This document shows, in pieces, positions 6,286 through 8,432 of a stretch of 8,432 nt of DNA. The notes below the pieces were generated by a model. The model saw only the letters and a list, made by a program, of their open reading frames with translations. It ran no database searches and was not told the DNA's origin. The stretch is from NCBI GenBank assembly GCA_948663505.1, contig CAPNAQ010000077.1, forward strand, positions 1-8,432. The letters run 5' to 3'. The stretch comes from an uncultured Clostridia bacterium. GTDB lineage: Bacteria; Bacillota; Clostridia; TANB77; CAG-508. Positions within the stretch are counted from its first letter, which is position 1. Every line of letters begins with the position of its first letter. Position numbers and translations under genes: made by a program.

Positions 6286-7109
6286 ATGTTTTTTATAAAT
6301 TCAAATGATAATGCAAAAATAGCCACATATGAATTAAATCCAAATGGAGAAAGAACAATTATATTAATTCATGGCTGGCTTTATCACATAAGATGTTTGA
6401 ATATCAAATATACACTCTATTAAATGCTAATTATAGAATAATTACAATGGATCTAAGAGGTTTTGGAAATTCAGAAGAAACTAGTACAGGATATAATTAC
6501 AATCAATTTGCAACAGATTTATATTGTGTTATATATGAATTAAATCTATGGAATTTTGATTTATTAGGTTTTTCAATGGGAGGAGCTATTGTTACAAGAT
6601 ATATGAAAATGTATCAAGGATATGGTGTTAGCAAATTATGCTTATTAGATGCTGCAGTTCCATCTTATTGCAAATCATATTCTAATCCATATGGGCAATC
6701 AATAGAAGAAACAAACAAATTAATTAAACTTGGTCTTAATGATAGACCAGCATTAAATGAATATTTTGGAAGTATATTTTTTTATAATGAACAATCAAAT
6801 CCATTTAAAGAATGGTTTCAAAATTTAAATAATAGTGCTTCTGGATTGGGAGAAATGAATTCTTTAGTAGCATTAAGAGATGAAAATACATTTGATGATT
6901 TAAAATATATAAATGTACCAACAGGTATTTTTCATGGAAAAGAAGATAAGATATGCCCATTTGGAATGGCAGAGATAATGAACAAAAACATTAATAATTC
7001 TAAGTTATATCCTTTCGAGAAAGCAGGTCATGGAGCTTTTTATGAGGTTAAAGATAAGGTAAATAAATCTTTAATACAATTTTTAAATAATACTACTAGA
7101 ACTTTCTAA
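6286..7109 (+). pseudogene. Alpha/beta hydrolase broken by a one-base deletion
   Basis: The natural start is ATG 6286, 7 bases after a perfect AGGAGG (6273-6278). From there the frame reads the expected beta-strand and oxyanion sequence TIILIHGW, then leaves frame and stops at 6418-6420. The rest of the protein is in another frame (clearly from 6381, with an internal ATG at 6393) and runs to 7109. One missing base near 6379 accounts for this: restoring a C gives HGWPLSHKMFEYQ, a normal hydrolase sequence. The repaired protein would be about 274 residues, usual for the family. In the downstream part, numbered from the ATG at 6393, the nucleophile elbow GFSMGG (59-64, S61), acid D185 in GKEDK and histidine H213 in AGHGAF form an intact triad. 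The downstream frame alone lacks the oxyanion HG motif, so it is unlikely to be active. TATAAT at 6254-6259 lacks a good -35. Substrate is unknown. A sequencing error is possible, but the site is not a long homopolymer. Confidence 0.85.
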
Positions 7110-7116
7110 ATCTTTA

Positions 7117-7139
7117 ATACTCTCCCAAATGGAGAATAT
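7117..7139 (+). terminator. Weak hairpin after the hydrolase gene
   Basis: TCTCC (7121-7125) pairs with GGAGA (7131-7135) around a five-base loop, and can extend by ATA/TAT past one mismatch. It begins 8 bases after the hydrolase stop, but the following T run is short and displaced, so termination here is doubtful. Confidence 0.3.
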
Positions 7140-7205
7140 AGAACTGAATTTTTACATCAAATCTGCTTAATAAGAAAGCATATTATAATTTTTATAATGG
7201 ATTAA

Positions 7206-7940
7206 ATTGAAATAATTATAAATATTACAAATTGGGAATTAGTGCAAGAAAAAAGAAAATAAAATGCTCCAAAAGTAAAACATAACAATGTTATTCAAAG
7301 TCCATTAGTTGGCTTAGTCTTTTGTGAAGAATGTGGTAAGCCAATGCAAAGACGACCTTATACAAAAATTGGCAAACCTGCAACGCTTATATGTTATAAT
7401 TCCAAATGTGATAATGTGAGTTCTAAACTTTATATTGTGGAAGATAAAATAATTGAAGCATTAAAAATATGGCTTAAAAATTATAAAATAGATTATGATG
7501 TTAAAGTTGATTCAAATACGGAAAGCCATCAACTTATCGAAAAATCTATTACTACCACTAAAAAAGAATTAGAAAGAGAATATAATAAGCTAAATAAAAT
7601 CTATGACTTTTTAGAAAATGGTATTTATAATAAAGATGAATTTTTAAAACGTTTGAAAACTATTAAAGATAATATTGAAAGTCTAGAAAACAAATTACAA
7701 GAGTATGAAGAACTTCTATCTAAAAATATTCAAATACAAAATGAAAAAGAAACTATAATACCTAAAATAGAAAATGTTTTAGATTTATATTATAAACTTG
7801 AAACTGCTAAAGATAAAAATATTTTATTAAAAAGTATAGTTGCTAAGGTTACATATTTGAAAACCGAAAAGGCTATAAAAAAAGAATCTGACCCAACTAA
7901 TTTTGAATTACATATATATCCTAAAATACCTAAAAATTAA
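7206..7940 (+). pseudogene. C-terminal remnant of a large serine recombinase
   Basis: One frame carries the C-terminal part of a serine integrase-type recombinase. The segment 7230-7259 reads NWELVQEKRK, as in the family's recombinase domain, and is cut by an in-frame TAA at 7260-7262; a further TAA sits at 7203-7205. After the stop the frame continues without interruption from 7263 to 7940: SPLVGLVFCEECGKPM opens a zinc ribbon with CEEC (codons 7323-7334) and CYNSKC (codons 7392-7409). It is followed by SSKLYIVEDKI and a charged coiled coil (about 7530-7730), then a conserved-looking tail. The first ATG in this open stretch (7344) falls after the CEEC pair, so a protein starting there would lose half its zinc site and could not be a working recombinase. 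The catalytic N-terminal serine domain is missing entirely. Frame-shifted traces of more recombinase may lie at about 7170-7205. It is probably a dead relic of a phage or conjugative element. Confidence 0.8.
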
Positions 7941-7958
7941 TTAAACTTCAAAGGTTAA

Positions 7959-7980
7959 GAGAGTCCATTTAAGGACTCTC
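7959..7980. terminator. Hairpin overlapping the 3' end of the minus-strand gene
   Basis: GAGAGTCC (7959-7966) and GGACTCTC (7973-7980) form a perfect 8-bp stem, GC-rich for this window, with a six-base loop. The minus-strand gene's TAA lies at the loop edge (7969-7971), and its last residues Glu-Ser-Pro are encoded by one arm. No good T run follows on either strand, so it is a probable but imperfect terminator, shared by the convergent recombinase remnant and membrane-protein gene. Confidence 0.5.
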
Positions 7981-8328
7981 AAATGTGGATAAAAGCATTT
8001 CTTTGCTTTTGTCTGATATATTGCAATTTTTTAATTGCTCTGTACTAATACAGATATTTCCTTTTTTATCTAAATAAAACAGTTTATTTGCTTCCTTAGG
8101 ACTAATTTTAAATCCTTTTATTGCATTTTTTCTCATTTCATTTAGATAATATTGTCTTCTCCTATCAGTAATTCTTCTTGACACAAATGGTACAATCAAT
8201 ATAACTATAGCTAATGAAGTTGATAAAACAATTTTTAAAAATATAGTAATTTTAAAAATTGTAAAAATCAAAAAAAAGAAAATAAAAAGACTTATAAAGC
8301 TAATAATTTTGTTGCTTCTTTTCCGCAT
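7969..8328 (-). CDS. Small membrane protein with two N-terminal helices and a cytoplasmic tail, unknown function
   Basis: I do not recognise the family. The start is placed at ATG 8328 (119 residues) because GGAGG (complement of 8334-8338) sits 5 bases upstream. The in-frame ATG at 8340 overlaps that ribosome site and adds only four residues. The protein begins MRKRSNK, then has two very hydrophobic stretches (about 8-25 and 27-48) rich in Phe, Ile and Leu. After them come the basic segment SRRITDRRRQ (50-59) and a soluble tail of about 60 residues with LFYLDKKGNICIS. Positive charges before the first and after the second helix suggest that both ends are cytoplasmic. It has its own promoter and a leader with two hairpins. 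It faces the recombinase remnant, from which it is separated by a hairpin overlapping its stop codon. The composition shows no catalytic motif or metal site. Confidence 0.78.
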   Translation of the reverse strand: MRKRSNKIISFISLFIFFFLIFTIFKITIFLKIVLSTSLAIVILIVPFVSRRITDRRRQYYLNEMRKNAIKGFKISPKEANKLFYLDKKGNICISTEQLKNCNISDKSKEMLLSTFESP

Positions 8329-8341
8329 AACAACCTCCATA

Positions 8342-8363
8342 ATTTTAGAAATGTTTCTAAAAT
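8342..8363 (-). promoter_or_regulatory. Perfect palindrome just before the ribosome site of the membrane-protein gene
   Basis: ATTTTAGAAA (8342-8351) and TTTCTAAAAT (8354-8363) are exact complements around a two-base centre. The unit lies 3 bases upstream of the GGAGG of the minus-strand gene and well downstream of its -10. It could be an operator for a dimeric repressor or a leader hairpin controlling ribosome access. It does not match the Fur, PerR or CodY boxes as I know them. Confidence 0.6.
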
Positions 8364-8365
8364 CT

Positions 8366-8386
8366 GATACATTTTTTCGCTGTATC
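8366..8386 (-). promoter_or_regulatory. Second inverted repeat in the leader of the membrane-protein gene
   Basis: GATACA (8366-8371) and TGTATC (8381-8386) are exact complements separated by nine bases. With the palindrome at 8342-8363, two base pairs away, it would make two tandem hairpins in the leader, or two adjacent protein-binding sites close to the transcription start. Confidence 0.45.
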
Positions 8387-8400
8387 CACGTATTTATTAT

Positions 8401-8429
8401 ATTATAACATTAATTAACATAAAAATCAA
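8401..8429 (-). promoter_or_regulatory. Sigma-A type promoter for the minus-strand membrane-protein gene
   Basis: Read on the minus strand, TTGATT (8429-8424) and TATAAT (8406-8401) are separated by exactly 17 bases. A second overlapping TATAAT (8401-8396) lies just downstream. Transcription would start near 8390-8394, giving a leader of about 65 bases that contains both inverted repeats. Confidence 0.72.
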
Positions 8430-8432
8430 ATT

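Noticed and set aside
6379..6395. Programmed ribosomal frameshift in the hydrolase gene
   Set aside because: No slippery heptamer (the local codons are TGG CTT TAT), no stimulating structure seen, and hydrolases of this family are not known to use frameshifting. A deletion is simpler.
7344..7940. Intact independent gene starting at ATG 7344
   Set aside because: The product would lack the first zinc-binding Cys pair that is encoded in frame just upstream, there is no ribosome site before 7344, and the upstream frame carries stops; it reads as a recombinase remnant.
1..8432. CRISPR array, tRNA, rRNA, intact transposon, or defence system
   Set aside because: No regularly spaced repeats, RNA gene landmarks, transposase motifs or defence-related domains were seen anywhere in the window.

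Overview
The window is an AT-rich, densely packed stretch of a low-GC Firmicutes chromosome, most likely from the Clostridia. The support for this is base composition, AGGAGG-type ribosome sites, sigma-A type promoters (TTGAAA or TTGATT, 17-18 bases, TATAAT), T-rich intrinsic terminators, and the closest-looking families (Firmicutes-type Pgi, short pyruvate kinase, clostridial Gly/Cys-rich small protein). The standard code fits: TGA ends the thioesterase gene and no gene reads through TGA. I cannot name the species.

Layout, left to right. (1) An AMP-forming long-chain acyl-CoA synthetase (62-1786, +), converging on a 38-residue Cys/Gly-rich hydrophobic miniprotein (1843-1959, -) with an excellent ribosome site; the two share one perfect bidirectional terminator (1792-1823). 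(2) A divergent intergenic region (1960-2226) with an 18-bp inverted repeat and a consensus promoter for pgi. (3) pgi (2227-3534, +), then an acyl-ACP thioesterase (3620-4342, +) bracketed by two similar T-rich segments. (4) A 319-base intergenic stretch (4343-4661) holding a 143-base unit closed by long inverted arms, of unknown nature, followed by the pyk promoter. (5) pyk (4662-6095, +) with a perfect 18-bp terminator. (6) A decayed zone: an alpha/beta hydrolase gene broken by a one-base deletion (6286-7109) and the C-terminal remnant of a large serine recombinase with in-frame stops (7206-7940). (7) A small two-helix membrane protein on the minus strand (7969-8328) with its own promoter and two tandem hairpins in its leader.

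How the genes fit together: Pgi and pyruvate kinase are early and terminal glycolytic enzymes. The thioesterase releases free fatty acid from acyl-ACP, and the acyl-CoA synthetase can reactivate free fatty acid to acyl-CoA. Each gene appears to have its own signals, except that pgi and the thioesterase gene may be co-transcribed (85-base gap, no convincing promoter or terminator between them). The recombinase fragment next to a frameshifted hydrolase suggests the scar of an old mobile element.

I see no rRNA, tRNA, CRISPR array or intact insertion sequence. The least explained items are the Cys-rich miniprotein, the 143-base inverted-repeat unit before pyk, and the structured leader of the membrane-protein gene.
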